Origin: Hetaerina americana | Lineage: Eukaryota > Arthropoda > Insecta > Odonata > Calopterygidae | Direction of reading: 5' to 3' | Assembly (NCBI GenBank): GCA_022747635.1 | Contig: JAKTNV010000601.1 | Coordinates: 1 to 64,000 of the forward strand | Length of the DNA stretch: 64,000 nucleotides | Shown: positions 1-11,856 of the stretch, piece after piece | How positions within the stretch are numbered: position 1 is the stretch's first letter | Layout: the number at the start of each line of letters is the position of its first letter | Program-made: the position numbers and the translations under genes | The notes under the pieces: generated by a model | Database searches by the model: none | The model's input: the letters and a program-made list of their open reading frames with translations, nothing else | What the model was told of the DNA's origin: nothing

Positions 1-1
1 G

Positions 2-253
2 ACTCAGCCGTCCATTTCAAAGACACCTAAAATTCCAGCCATAACAGTACACAATGTTACAGGGTGGGTAGATGTGACAAAGGAGCTGATGGCAAACCTA
101 CTCATTCCACCGAAATGCACCTTGAAAGGTTTGAACACGGTTGCCATAAACTGCAGAAGCACAGATTCATTACCAGGCAAAGTTGGCTCATCAAACTGTA
201 ATGCAATTTCTGCTGTTCTCAGGATGCTGCACAATATGGAGAAGAAACTTTAA
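2..253 (+). pseudogene. Jockey-type LINE ORF1 fragment, K-related, truncated by window edge
   Basis: A frame open from base 2 to the TAA at 251-253. Its first ~55 codons match the ORF1 protein of the LINE at 58-61 kb (shared runs include KIPAI, VHNV, GWV, KEL, NLL, PPKC and LKG, in the same order and spacing). That is the segment before the zinc knuckles in these nucleic-acid-binding proteins. Homology stops after about position 165, and the last ~28 codons do not match the family, so there is probably an internal deletion or a junction with unrelated DNA. No zinc knuckles are present. The fragment is on the plus strand, whereas the K element at the other end is on the minus strand. Confidence 0.75.
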
Positions 254-3200
254 GAAATGTTTTTTTTTTTCGTTCTGAAAAATTACGCTTTGAATATTAA
301 CTGGCGCTAAAAACTCATTGATCTAAATGCAAATGATGCTATTCGCTCTCTTGCTAAAAACCACCACGATTCCTGCAAAACTTTTTTTATTAGGTATAGA
401 ATCATGACTTCATTTAGTTTATATATCTCTAAGGCTCTGATTCATGTGAAATCTAATCTAGAAACTTAACAATTAAGATCTAACATCCATAACTACTCCA
501 CAAGAGGCAAATAAAATCTAAATACCACTAATTGTGGATTGTCATCGTCATTTCTTAATATGAACATACGACTATATAACCATCTGCCTACTCAGCTGAA
601 ATCAGACTATCCAGAGATTCAAGAATAGGGTACCTGGTTACTTGCTCACCCACGTTACTCATTTGATGAATTCTTTTGGGACTATCTTCATCATATTTAA
701 GAACTTATGTTTATATGTTAGATAATATTTACATTGACGACATTTTATATGGTTGTACCATTTTTCAAAATGAATCAAGAATTATTATGATGGGGCGTTG
801 AGTATAGGTTTATGGATCCTGGAGGGCGAAGGCTCGAAAACGTCTGGGAGACACTGGAATAAAGTTGCTGTGAACGAGGTCGGTATAGCTGTGATGTTTC
901 AAAATTTTTCATCCAGGTTGTGAGAGAATTAATGTATGATACCCAAATATTATTAGTTAAATGCCAAATTTTATGCACGATTAAAGACAATACCAAACAG
1001 ATTTATTAAAATTACCCAAGTATCTCCTGCAAACGTTTGGCTCCATGACTATAGAATGTTTGTATTTAACCTAAATGATCATGGCATATATTTAACAATA
1101 ATGTGAGATTGTTTTTAAGTCAAGAATCTAGAATTTACGTATACCAACCTTTGTGGAGAAGGCAAACATTTTTACATTGAAATTGAGTTCACTTAACAAT
1201 TCACTCGGCAGAATTTCATTGAAGTTTTCTATTTCTTTCGTTTAATTTTACAATTTTAGTAGTAGTCTCATATTCATTTTCTCTCATGGGGCTATATTTA
1301 AGTAGAAATTATCCGTTTTTTATTTTGTTTTACATATCAGGTTATATATATATGTATCTGAATAATTTAAAACTTATCATATTATTTGGTATATTACTAC
1401 AGGGTAATTTTTCGATCATTAATCGTTGTCAGTAGTTGTTTTGAGATATGCTCTGTGCCGTGTGTAGGTCATTTATATTTATGAGTATTTCTCCAGTTAA
1501 ATGTTTCCCATTTTGAAGTTAAGCTTACTATGCATTTTATATTTATCCTACAAATAGTTTTCGCCTGCTCTTTTTAATTTGTCTGGGTTCATTGCTTTGC
1601 AGTGTTTTGTAGTGAAACGGTGGCGAATAACCCATGATTAACCAGGTGGATTCATACAGACAGCAATAATCCAACAGGGCATTTTATAATTACCCAGGCC
1701 ATTACTAAAAGCTTTCACTCGCCTAACATTACAATGAGATTGAAGATTATTTTCCTTAATGTTTATAAATCAAAATAATACAAAAACGAGGCATGGATAT
1801 AAGGACGATTTTCTAGCCTGGAAAATGTATCACCAAACCTAGGCACACTTTATTACATAACGCGAACTACCGGCATGGCGATTTCCTTCTGCTACTTGTG
1901 ACGCTACCGGCACTTTGCATTATGGGGTACCAATATCTGCTAGTTATCGCGCCTTAAATTACTTGCTTTATTGGGTATGTTTACGTGGCCATTTTGGAAT
2001 GATAAATCTGGGGGCTCGAATAGGTGCCTTAATATGCGCCCTCGTTTGGCAAATTAGGTAGGGTGGCTTTTAAGATGGTGTTCCCAATTAATTTCTGCGA
2101 TTACGGCGTCTAAGTTACGAGGTTGGACGCAGCTTAATTTGCCAAAGGTTGAAACACGTGGTTAAGCTACGCTTTCCTTGGTCGTCGAATGTGAAAGTGA
2201 ATAAGTTATTCGTCCTTCATTGAAACGCCTGGTGAACGTTACAATTTTTGAATGAAAGGTAAGAAAAGTATTTTAAGAATTCTTGGTAGATATTATTTTC
2301 AAAGAAATTGAGTATTTGATTATTTCATAGGTACATGATATCGTGAGCATATCAAGAACCCAGTTGAAATATTGTTGCTGAAGCTATATTCTGCTTGTTG
2401 CTTTTGATTGAGTTTCTCCTTATGGAGGAGAACTTGGATTCTCTTATTTGGAATTTCATTACAAACCTTGTTCAATTCTTTATATATGCGCAATTACAAA
2501 ATTGCGTTGGTTGTGTGTGGTTCGGAAAATACAGATATTCGTAATTTAATTATTCATCAGTGTATTTTGGTTGACCCTTGTAAATATTTAACACGTTCTA
2601 AGTGGAGAAATTAGACTTTATTAAATCTATTGTGTGATTGAAAGTGTGGGTATGTACTAATATCAAATAGTGCGTATGTTTGTTGTAGTCGGTTGCTTTT
2701 CCGGCTGGGGGTTATTCTGGATGAATGATTAACGTCACATTGAAATATAAAAACATCAGCTGCCACTCAAAAGTAATGGGATGGGTAGAATAAATATTCG
2801 ATGCTTAAAATCACATTCAGTGAAACACATCCGTTTTCCATCAAACATTTGTCGAGAACACCAACGCCAAAACAAATTATGTAGACGGTTAATGGCGAAG
2901 AAAGGGTCGGATGAATTTATGAGATAATAATTGTAGCATTCTTTGGTGTTTTCGATATTTTCAAATCACCATTGTTCCTCAAAGTAAGGAATGTTGGTAC
3001 TCGAAATGTACTTTCTATTGTATGGATCGACTTCTTTATTTCAAGTCTGATAATTAAAAAGGGCATGTGCAGTGAGAACTGAGTAAAGCAGAACTTCCTG
3101 GTTACGTTAAATTTTCCTTGGAGGACAAGTTTCCGTTGTATACATTATTATGAGTTCATGATGTCATCAACAAACCTAGCCCCACAAGATAAACATTTCT

Positions 3201-3810
3201 CGACAAGGAATAGGTTACGAAAACGACCAAAGGTTGAGTGTTAATTTTTTCAATGTAAACGTGACCGCATTACTGCTTGCCTTTGATGCAACCCAGCAAC
3301 TTTGATTTGAAAGGGGTTCACGACTTGAATCTTGTTTATACAAAATAATCACCAGCAGAGAATGCTTATCCTTATATTTTATATAATCACTCAATGAATA
3401 ATCAAACTGTGATGTGCTAGGTGGTATTAGTAGATCTTCACATAGCCTTTGACATTCCCGGCAGATTGGCCCTATGTTATTAATGCATAAAATCCGGTTG
3501 CTTATTAATAACATTAGCGAAAGAGCAATGTCCTTACCCAGAAACAATCGTTGTAACTTTGATTTTCCTCAACTCTGTGTGGAGGTAAGTACATATTAAG
3601 TGCTTCAATACTCATTTCTAACATTGGCAGAGCACTTTGGTGTGGCAATTGTTGAATGTACCCAGGAAATTGTCTCTAATATCAGATAATTATCTACAGT
3701 TTATTGTTTGGTATTGGACTTGTGAACATTCTATGGATTTTCCTTATTCTATTATCTATCTCGAAGTCTGGGCTATTATTTAATTTTTTACTAAATAGTA
3801 TACCAATGCA
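254..3810. other. AT-rich stretch without a recognisable gene
   Basis: I see no conserved domain, RNA gene or element that I can name. The longest open frame is a 110-codon minus-strand ORF at 3,215-3,547 that starts with ATG. It contains a short Cys-rich segment (CRECQRLC) and resembles no family I recognise. There is no clear promoter or splice architecture to support a gene. A short GC-richer pocket at about 1,860-2,200 is non-coding in all frames that I checked. Confidence 0.5.
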
Positions 3811-4085
3811 GGGCGTGGTAGTCCAGGGGCTAGAGTGGATGACTGCTGACCAGAGGGGCCCGGGTTCGATTCCCGGGTAAGGCACAATAGGCACCTGCAG
3901 CTCCACCCAAGCTCTGTGATTTGTCAGGGACCAGATCTTCCTGGGAAACCATAACCGGCACAGGGAAAGGAACTGGCCCCCCTGCCCTGATGTGTGAATT
4001 TCACACGCCGTCGGGCTTAGTACTGGGTGAACTCTACATATCACCTTCCGAACTGACCTTTGGGTTGATTACTGTGTTTATGGTT
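3811..4085 (+). repeat. tRNA-derived SINE, family SINE-1, near full length
   Basis: The first ~75 bases form a tRNA-like head with a pol III A-box-like stretch (about 3,818-3,830) and a perfect B box, GGTTCGATTCC, at 3,863-3,873. The B box sits inside a T-arm-like stem (cccgggTTCGATTcccggg). A ~200-bp unrelated body follows, ending in a T-rich stretch. A second, diverged copy lies in the opposite direction at about 16,750-17,016, and the two align over the whole length. That shows a dispersed family rather than a tRNA gene. The target-site duplication could not be fixed by eye. The LINE partner is unknown because its tail does not match the 3' end of LINE A. Confidence 0.85.
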
Positions 4086-5539
4086 TTTTTTATTACCCCA
4101 GCTCTTTTATACTCGTGCAATAGCATCTAAATATTTACCGCCATAATATTTATCCCCATGCTATAAGGCAAGCTTATGTTGTTTAGAAGAGCCTCTTTTT
4201 ACTTAAAAAATCCAGTCTCTCTGAATTCTGTTTCTCCCTTTTAATATTCCAACCAAATCCCATGCATTATTTTTGTAATGCTTATCGTGTTTGAGCTCTG
4301 CTGAAAACTGTGTATATCACTCAACTCCTCAATCAATGAAGTAAATTGAACACAATAACAGTTAAAATTAGTTACTTCTCTGTCAGCTGTTCCTTAAAGG
4401 GGATTTACTTTCACCATCTCATCTAACAGACAGGTGGTCTGGGTCATCACCTTTTGGAGTGTAAACTACCCTTATTATATCCACATAGTTCTTTCTGGGG
4501 AGCATCATTAATTAAGGGGGGGGCATTTTTAGTGTGTTGTACAAGACATGAGCCCTTTGCAATGCCAGTATGTAGATTCAGTGAGACAATGTATGAGAAT
4601 TGTGCATGTCAGGCTATTCCAATTAATTGGATGATAGGGTATGGGATGTAGGAAGGGAGGTGGACAGAATGGAAATCAGAAGAGGAAGTGGTAGTCATGG
4701 TGGGGGAGAGGAGGGGATTGTCATTAAGGAGGCAGGGAGATGGATGGGAAGCTTATTGATTGGCTTAGTGAGATGTGGAAGACTGTGATAGAGGTAGAAA
4801 TACAATGGGGATGTTGGATGGGATGAAGTGGGAAAGGAAGGATGCGGGGAAGATGAGGGGTTGTTGAAGAGTAAGATGTTGGGTAGTGTTATGTTAGGAG
4901 AGGAAGATAATTAATGGGTAGTTGATTCCACTGAAAACCTACTTTCACTGGTAGGTTACCAATACTAATAATGATAAAATAAAAAGACCTGTATTTTTCC
5001 ATTTCTCATTGTGTTGTCCTTTTTCCAAACTATAGGTGGTGTGAAATTGACGTGCCTCAACTCCCTGAGTACATCCGAAAAAAGGCATGTATTACATCAA
5101 AGGATCATTCATCACATTCACGCAATACTTCAATGATGCTGAGCATTGTCCAAAGGATAATCCAGTCTGTTACTGCTATCGCCAGGGCACCACTTGGGAA
5201 AATTCAGAGGTATGTGGCATTTCAGGGAGAGCATGTTTCACTTAAATCAGAATGGTGAAATTGAATTAATGAAATGAAGAGACTCTTTTGCAGTGTATTT
5301 TGTCATGGAGGCCTTTACTTGACATTTAGAGGACATTTTTGTGTATCTTGACTTAAGTCATCCAATTGCATTTGGTGAAGATCTCTGCGCCTCGGGAGAT
5401 GTTAGTTTTTCATTTCCCTCGCCATCTTCTGAAGTAAATCCTTTTGCAGTGTTCATTACACATTGTACTATGTGACTTCGGTGAGTGATGCTGGATTTTC
5501 TTTCGAAATGGAGTGTTCATCCATCTTCTTTCTTCTTTT
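4086..5539. other. No gene seen; includes purine-rich tract
   Basis: No supported coding sequence. About 4,640-4,910 is strongly purine-biased (many GGA/GGG runs with occasional T), like a degraded simple repeat. Open frames here are short and unrelated to anything I recognise. Confidence 0.45.
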
Positions 5540-6760
5540 GTAAAGGCCTGTTGATAATGATGATATTTTCACTATCTTTTAATGGTTAATCCTCTCCGAA
5601 GTACTGATGCCCTTCACCGAATCACGCATCATAGCTATTAGTGTAGTTGACCCAGCCTGAATTTTGGTGTTTTTGAGGAGGAATGAGCAGCTGGCTATTG
5701 CTATTGGGATAAAGGAGTAGGAATTCCAACACACGAGCAACATAAATCGTACAATGAAGAAACGTTGCACTGGGCTAATTTGCGAGGAATTTAGTTTTTC
5801 TGGACCAAAATTCATTCCACTTTGACAAAGAATGAGGGCATAGCGAGATAGGTAGTGAAGGTGTTGGAAGTTAATGTTTCCTTGCCGAAGGTTGCAGGTT
5901 CCATGTAGGCCTTGCCACAAGATCGACTTGTATGTAGGCTGTATATTTCTTATTTTGCTTTGTTGTGCAATGTCGAAATCTGGGCTCCCTTTGAGAAACC
6001 ATGGTTGGATGAAAATCTTTTGGCTGGACGACGTTTAAATAGAGATAAATGTCATGCGCCTGCAAAAAGTGAAGTTGCAGTTAATCTTCTTCAGGTAATA
6101 ATGAGTAGTTATTAGTGCGTTTGGTGCACCAAGTGGGAGTTGGTTAAAGTAGCAGACCGAATCTCTGATCACTTATGGTGAACAGGCAATGGGCCTGAGC
6201 TGCTTGGAGTTTCCATTTTGGTTATGGTCGCAGCATCTCCAGCAGTTTCATATGTTTCAATGTGTTATAGGTAAACACCAATGTGTTCAAAAGTTGGCTT
6301 TAACCCCTTCCACTTTGATTTATTTTCTGAATGTCGTGGCCCTATCCTACATTTATTTTTTCTGTGGTTCATTTAAAGTGATATGGCAGGTGATGAAATG
6401 AAATTTTGTAGTTGGCAACCAACGTAGAATAGCGAAATATAAATTGATTATGATTTCATGTTGTAAAGTATTCCAACTGGTTAAATGATTTTTGGTCGTC
6501 CACTCCTTCGCCTTACAAAGCAACTATTTGAAAGTGTAAAAGTGATTTGCGATGAACAGGATACGAACTTGGATCTTAAAATGCTATATATATAAAGCTG
6601 CAGTTTATATATATTTATAAAACATAAGCAGTTGCCTCTGGAGAAGTCTCATCAAAAGTGATGATATGTTCCCCATTCCATGACCTCTTTTATAATTCTG
6701 AACTGGTAAACATGAGAATGAATTAAGCCTAGTGCTGTCACATCTCATCTTTAGGTGTTC
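5540..6760. repeat. Repeat family U, left segment (copy near 5.5 kb)
   Basis: The stretch 5,545-6,010 is closely repeated at about 28,860-29,325. Smaller blocks recur at 6,228-6,310 (= 30,135-30,215), 6,497-6,575 (= 29,843-29,930) and 6,628-6,760 (= 30,418-30,550). The order of two blocks differs between the copies, so the family has been rearranged, or one copy was formed by several events. Short open frames exist on both strands, but none is preserved in both copies, so I assign no coding function. Confidence 0.75.
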
Positions 6761-6769
6761 ATCACCTAA

Positions 6770-7165
6770 TATTGGAGGTTATGATCGTAACTGTTGCTGC
6801 TGGGAATCCTTTGATATTGATGGGAAAATGGAACGGGGCAGTGGGTGAAGCAAGGGAGGGTGATGAGGTGGGTGACTACAGACTACGACTTACTTTGGGC
6901 ACCATGCAAGGCAAATGCTTACAAGGAAAGTGCCAAGTGAACTCAGGAAGGTATCAGGTAGATTATACTAGTTCTTGGAGAGAAATGATAATTAGCAATA
7001 GTGATTTGCACTGTAGTATTTATATATCCTTGACTGGTTTTTGACATTTTGTGTCATATTCAGGGGAGAATTGCATTCCTGCTGGCAGTAATGTTGAAAG
7101 GAGAGGATTAAGGGGTTGTGGGGTGAGTGTGAAGTGGGGACTGATTGGCTGGGTGAAAGAGCCAA
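6770..7165. repeat. Repeat family U, second segment
   Basis: Matches about 16,175-16,645 in two consecutive blocks (a TTGATATTGATGG-type block, then a block running through CTTTGGGCACCA to GATTGGCTGGGTG). The 16-kb copy holds about 80 bp more between the blocks. No coding function is supported. The G-rich right part (7,090-7,200) has an equivalent at 16,555-16,645. Confidence 0.7.
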
Positions 7166-7714
7166 AAGGTTGGTTGATAGGGGGAGGGCGAGGGAAAAGG
7201 GAAGCCCTGCTTATGATGGTCTAGTACATTTTGACAATTCATGTGATCACTAAAACGTCGCACCCCATCACAGAAGTGCCACCACCGGTCTGGACACACT
7301 ATGATCATGGCTGAGCGATCTTTAAGTATGATCAAATTGTAGCTTGCAACATGGGATAACTGATGATGTCTCTTGTCTGCTGTAGATGCAACAAAAATTC
7401 ATACACAGCTCTCCTCTTCAGTGAAAAAGAAACACTTGTTTCCACTCGTTCTTCCTTTAGTGCTTGCGTACTCTGTGGGTTTCTGGCCTTTTGTGTTTCC
7501 AAGGGTGGGGGTGGGTGTGGGGAAGTGGGGAGGGAGTTTGAATCTTCAATTATCTGCACAGGTATTGGAGGGTGGCAGGCCGTTACGTGCCCTCGTGACG
7601 GAATGAACGGGGATAGAAAACAATGGAGAGTTGGAGGGAGGCACTTGTTCATTAACTAGGGTTGCGTTGTTCATTGCACCACTATCAAGAGCTACAAGGA
7701 TGTCCAGTCACCTC

Positions 7715-8230
7715 CTTTCACCTTCAGTGTGGAGGGGAGAAGTTGCCATGGTTACTCTGAGGCAATGGTTGTGCAATATTGATTGTATTTTCCCTTCTTA
7801 GCATATCCAATGCTCATTTTGCCTGGTCTTGATGCTTCCTCCAGTCTTGCCTCTGTACTTAGCTTCGTGTCCAAGGTATGAAGGGTCCATTTAACTATGA
7901 TTTAGGAGATTGCATCTTGCAATGGAAGACTAACAAGAATAATAGTATTTAATCTCTTTATTCAAAGCAGATCTTGAACCCGGTGCACAAGGTGAGAAGC
8001 TTTCCCTTGATTTGCATTTATATTTGGTGCTGCTGTGCACGCTTGCTTGGAATTGGAACTTGCAATGATGGTGGTTGCACTGGCAGTTCCTTGACGGATT
8101 CAGAGGATGGGTCCGGTGATGTTTTTCTTGTTGACTGTCGGAATCAGCCAATCACTGTTGCGCAGAAAATTCTTTGCATGATCAGTTTACACCGCAAGTC
8201 TGCTCTCTTGAGAATATGTATTCAATAATA
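7715..8230. repeat. Repeat family U, third segment (three copies in window)
   Basis: The blocks 7,718-7,880 and 7,958-8,230 recur at 30,575-30,730 plus 30,815-31,085 (very similar) and at 19,322-19,480 plus 19,560-19,740 (more diverged). Three copies in the same block order show that this is one repeat unit rather than chance. The minus strand of 7,960-8,150 has a 73-codon open frame that is also open in the 30.8-kb copy. It is Ser/Gln/His-rich and I do not recognise it. Confidence 0.75.
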
Positions 8231-8854
8231 CGATATGTGCTTATATATAAGTCCACTTTGGAATGCAATATTTCAATGAAAAAATCAAGGTTCGATGCAT
8301 TTTCGAGAGAGGTATTTATACCAAGCTAAAAAGATATTATTTGAAATGTCAGTTAAACTTATGCTAAGTCAGATTTATATTATGGTCAAACCTTAAAAAG
8401 TAATCAGAATTAATATTGATACTTTAAGTCAGCATACTATATTTGGCATTAAAAGAGTTCAATTGTTTTCCTTTGTGTCCTTATTACTTGATAATTTGAA
8501 GAAATTGTATTGAAAAATAGAGTTTCTTCAAAATGAGAAAGAAACTAGTATTGGGGGTTCATGAGAAATGTAAAAAAAGGAACTTACAAATGGAAGTAAA
8601 AATTTGGGGATGGGGTATAGAAGGGGTTGACCTTCACGAGGTCTGTCATCGAAAGGATCCAGCGATGAACCTCTGCATGATTTAGTCAATTTCAAGAATT
8701 TGGTGGTGCAATCACAGGGGACTTTCTCCAAATGGCAAGCATTGGTCGAGGTTTTCTGAATAAAGTCTGAATGGAGATGAGTCACAGGTCTACAACTATA
8801 ACCTTGAAATCAAAGACCCATCTTTCCATTTGCCATTTGACTAGACAAAGGAGG

Positions 8855-9085
8855 CGTGACAATTGATAATTACCATTCCAATTGAATTGGCTTTGCCTGT
8901 TGTTTTTATAAGTAGAAGGGATGCTGGGTTGAGTGTGTGAGGCCCCTAGGAGAGTACTTCGAAGGGGACAGCAATGGCCTCCTCATTGTCCTAGGGAAAC
9001 TATTCATCTCAGGATATTGCCTGGCTGTACCCAGGCAGACCTCTAGTACGAATTTATATGGCGAGTGGGAATTCATGGACCAGAG
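8855..9085 (+). pseudogene. Mariner-like transposase C-terminal fragment within repeat U
   Basis: The plus frame through 8,919-9,080 reads a W-x-x-C-V ... G-E-Y-F-E-G-D motif followed by an aliphatic tail. From memory of mariner/Tc1-family transposases, this resembles the extreme C-terminus, downstream of the last catalytic Asp. Nothing upstream preserves the DDD catalytic core, and an in-frame stop lies just 5' of the motif. The same segment recurs at 17,437-17,655 with the reading frame preserved. The identification rests on one short motif and is tentative. Confidence 0.4.
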
Positions 9086-9261
9086 AACAGATGACTGGAT
9101 TGATCAAATGAAAGAGGGAAGAAACCTTGTTGTATGCAATTCATTTCTCGTTTACGATTGAGGAAGACTCAAATTATTTTCATTATAGATTCAAGGGTAC
9201 CCCCGGGAATATTAGAATATTTGTAATAGCTGTCGTAGTGGTGTAGTTCACTGCATGTTAT

Positions 9262-9470
9262 AACCAGGGCATAATGCTTAAGATTCTTTGTGTTTCAGAT
9301 ACTGCTTCAACTAAACCACTTTGTAGAGTTCTTATCTTCATTCTTTATTCCTTTTTCTTTGCCTTTAAAGCCTTCACACTGGCAGTATTGTTAAAATACT
9401 CTCTTCGAGCAACTTCGAATAGATTGTGTCTTAACTTCCCCTTTATTTATTTTCTTTAGAAGCTTTAGAG
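9262..9470. repeat. Repeat family U, block present in four copies
   Basis: The block starting cataatgcttaagattctttg recurs at about 17,650-17,870, 20,020-20,240 and 32,080-32,290, always on the same strand. Each copy is followed, where not truncated, by the same next block (at 17,850, 20,230 and 32,285). Here the repeat ends near 9,470 and the following block is missing, so this copy is truncated. Confidence 0.75.
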
Positions 9471-10959
9471 CCTTCTAATTTTTGTGTGTGGGATTTTAAA
9501 TTTCTTCGTATCATTTGTCAACATTGAAATAATTTGATACTTTTTGTAAATTGTGGTATGAGCAATAGGGGTGCATCTAATGCACTGTGACATGCGGTAC
9601 ATTGCGTGGAATAAATGAATGTCACTCAGAAGATATTTGTAGATTGGAGGGATAGTTGACTTATTTGCAGGCTGCCTTGTGTCCCCGGCTGCTGTGGTGC
9701 ATGTGGGAAAAGGGGAGTTGGGATGAGTAGTGATGAGGGGAGAAGACATGGAACAAAGTAGTGGGTATGTAATGATAATTATAGTAATACTTAATCCATT
9801 TTTAAAAATGGAGCTACCATTTAAAATGTCATCAATATAAATGTTTTAAATTTAATATATAAACATAAATTCTTGTAAATTTATTCTTGGAACTCTGGAT
9901 AGTCTTGATTTCAGCTGAGTAGGCAGATAAGTAGATGTAGATAGTTGGGTAGTCGTATCTTCATGTAATGGAATGTGTTGTAAGTGGTGGAGCACGAACA
10001 GTTTCCTTGGTAATGATTACATTATCTTTATTGTCACTTGGGATTTGTTTATCGTTTTCATCAGTTCCTTCACGCCTTGGGATATCATAGCAATGATGTT
10101 CAAAAAGTGTGTTCAAAATATCGTATCCCTTCTGTTCTATACAGCTATGACTGCCTAAGGGGTAATAGTGAATGTTGCTGGTAGGAAATATATAATATCT
10201 CTCAAAAACACCTTAAAGTTTCACAAAAACGACATGGACAGCTTATAAACTGATGAGGGTTGGAGAAATAGCTCATAATAGTTCCAAATTAATCCTATGG
10301 GACATGAAACCCCCAAAGATTATATACATTCATATTAAAATGTGAGTGGCCACTTGGTACTGGGGGCAAAAACACGTATTAATATGTGAGCATACCGCAA
10401 AGTGTTAAGAGACAACTGCTGGGTGGGGGTTTTTATTTTTGGGATACATAAATTTAAATTTTAGTGCATTTTAACATTATTGAGTGAAAAGAAAAGTTTT
10501 TTACTCTAAGCTTAATTGTTGAAAACGATTATATAATTTCATGCTTTTGTCGTGTTATTAAATTGAAAAAAGTGGTTACTTGCCAATATGTCTATTTCTT
10601 CATTATTGAATGCCATTAATTGTAGTTGTTTTGAGGTTTATTTACACCAATACACACTTAAATAATATCTCACCGAGTGCTGTGCTTGAGTGTGGTGGAC
10701 TGCAGAAGCACAGAACTTGACAGAGTGGAACGTTGCACTCTCTGCAGTGGTATCATGTATCCCTCATCTGCGTATGTGACCATTGCCTCACGCAACTCTT
10801 GTGTGAATGATTTTTAGCTGCAGTTAGTGAATTTAGGCTATGGGAAAAGCTGACCTGATAATTGTGGCGGAGGGTCTAATTTGGGACTTTTTCTTGGCAC
10901 TTTTGAAATAGCTCCTCTGTATTTGTTGAATAACCAGTAAATGAGACCTAAACGTAAAT
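9471..10959. other. No gene; candidate piggyBac-type end at TTAA (about 10,377-10,411)
   Basis: Read on the minus strand, a TTAA at 10,408-10,411 is followed by CACTTTGCGGTATGCTC. That is the kind of pyrimidine-rich start that piggyBac-type elements show next to their TTAA target. It lies about 550 bp beyond the end of the transposase pseudogene at 10,960-11,856, on its 3' side. I did not find the matching opposite end. The rest of the stretch is AT-rich and featureless. Confidence 0.25.
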
Positions 10960-11856
10960 TCAAGTGGCTTTGCTGTCTTTTTGAACCGTAAATATTGGCA
11001 TTTCCTTCCAGTTTTACCTTAGGGTCACGAGTGCATCAGTGTCCATTATATTCAGAAATTCATGCTGCTCAGGACTGCTGTAATAATTGTCTAGAGCTAT
11101 CAGGTAACCTTTACGGAGCAACTTTTCTGATAGTTTTGGTGCAATCCACGAGGGTTTGGTTGAATGTTGCACGTCAACTCCTGTCTGACAATTTATGAGT
11201 TCCGTACCTTTCCCTGTGTGCATTATCATATTCCAAATGAATACACTCCTTGCTTTAAAGGGCTTGTAAAATTCAATGTCAAAACACGACCTCTTTTATG
11301 GAATGTAGACCGTCCACCCTAAACATGACCTTTCCTAAGTGATAAATTTTCATAGTTAGAAACACCTCCCTCGGGTATGTAACTCTCCAAAGGTTTTTTC
11401 TAATGATTGAAGATGGGCGTTATTTGGTACAGCATTGGGGATACTGTCTTTTGCTGCCCATACAAATTGTTTTGCTGTACTATGTAGTTAAATGTGTTAT
11501 CTTGCATGAAATGTTCAAATATTTCGTCCGCCTCAGTTTTCTTGGCTAAATGACCTGCCTTAAATCTAGCCGGGAATCGACAACTTGGGAGTTCCTCCTT
11601 CAACCCAAAAGCTGGAATGTGATGTCATGGTCCTGCCATCCTCCCTTTCACTCTCTGTTTTGCTCTCAGAAATGCCGTGCAATCTTTGTAATCTGTTAGG
11701 AAACCCTGCTGCTCTCCCACTCGCCCCGGCAGTCGTCATCACGGACCCACAGAGAGAGGGTTCCTCCTCTGATTGCAAACCGCTTTCCGCTTCCTCACTA
11801 AGCTCCCACATTTTATTTCTATAATCATCGGGCAGTGTAGGTTTCCTGTTAGCCAT
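10960..11856 (-). pseudogene. piggyBac-like transposase pseudogene
   Basis: Three minus-strand pieces lie in order. The first is an N-terminal acidic segment beginning MANRKPTLPDD (11,856 down to 11,566). The second is a segment around 11,560-11,430 with E-I-F-E-H-F ... Y-I-V-Q-Q-N-N-L-Y, typical of the start of the piggyBac DDE domain (in known relatives, a two-phenylalanine segment before an ETN-RY motif). The third is a segment at 11,229-11,014 with G-Y-L-I-A-L-D-N-Y-Y-S-S-P ... D-T-D-A-L-V-T-L-R, matching the second catalytic-Asp block (D-N-Y/F-Y-T-S-P). The spacing between pieces two and three is far shorter than in intact transposases, so several hundred codons are deleted. Frames shift between the pieces. 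The product would be inactive. Confidence 0.75.

Noticed and set aside
3215..3547. 110-codon minus-strand gene
   Set aside because: An isolated ORF in AT-rich DNA with no known motif or repeat partner; the length is possible by chance.
3811..3883. Functional tRNA gene
   Set aside because: It has A- and B-box-like sequences but continues into a repeated body, and a second dispersed copy exists at 16.75-17.0 kb. The acceptor stem does not pair as in a real tRNA. It is a SINE head.
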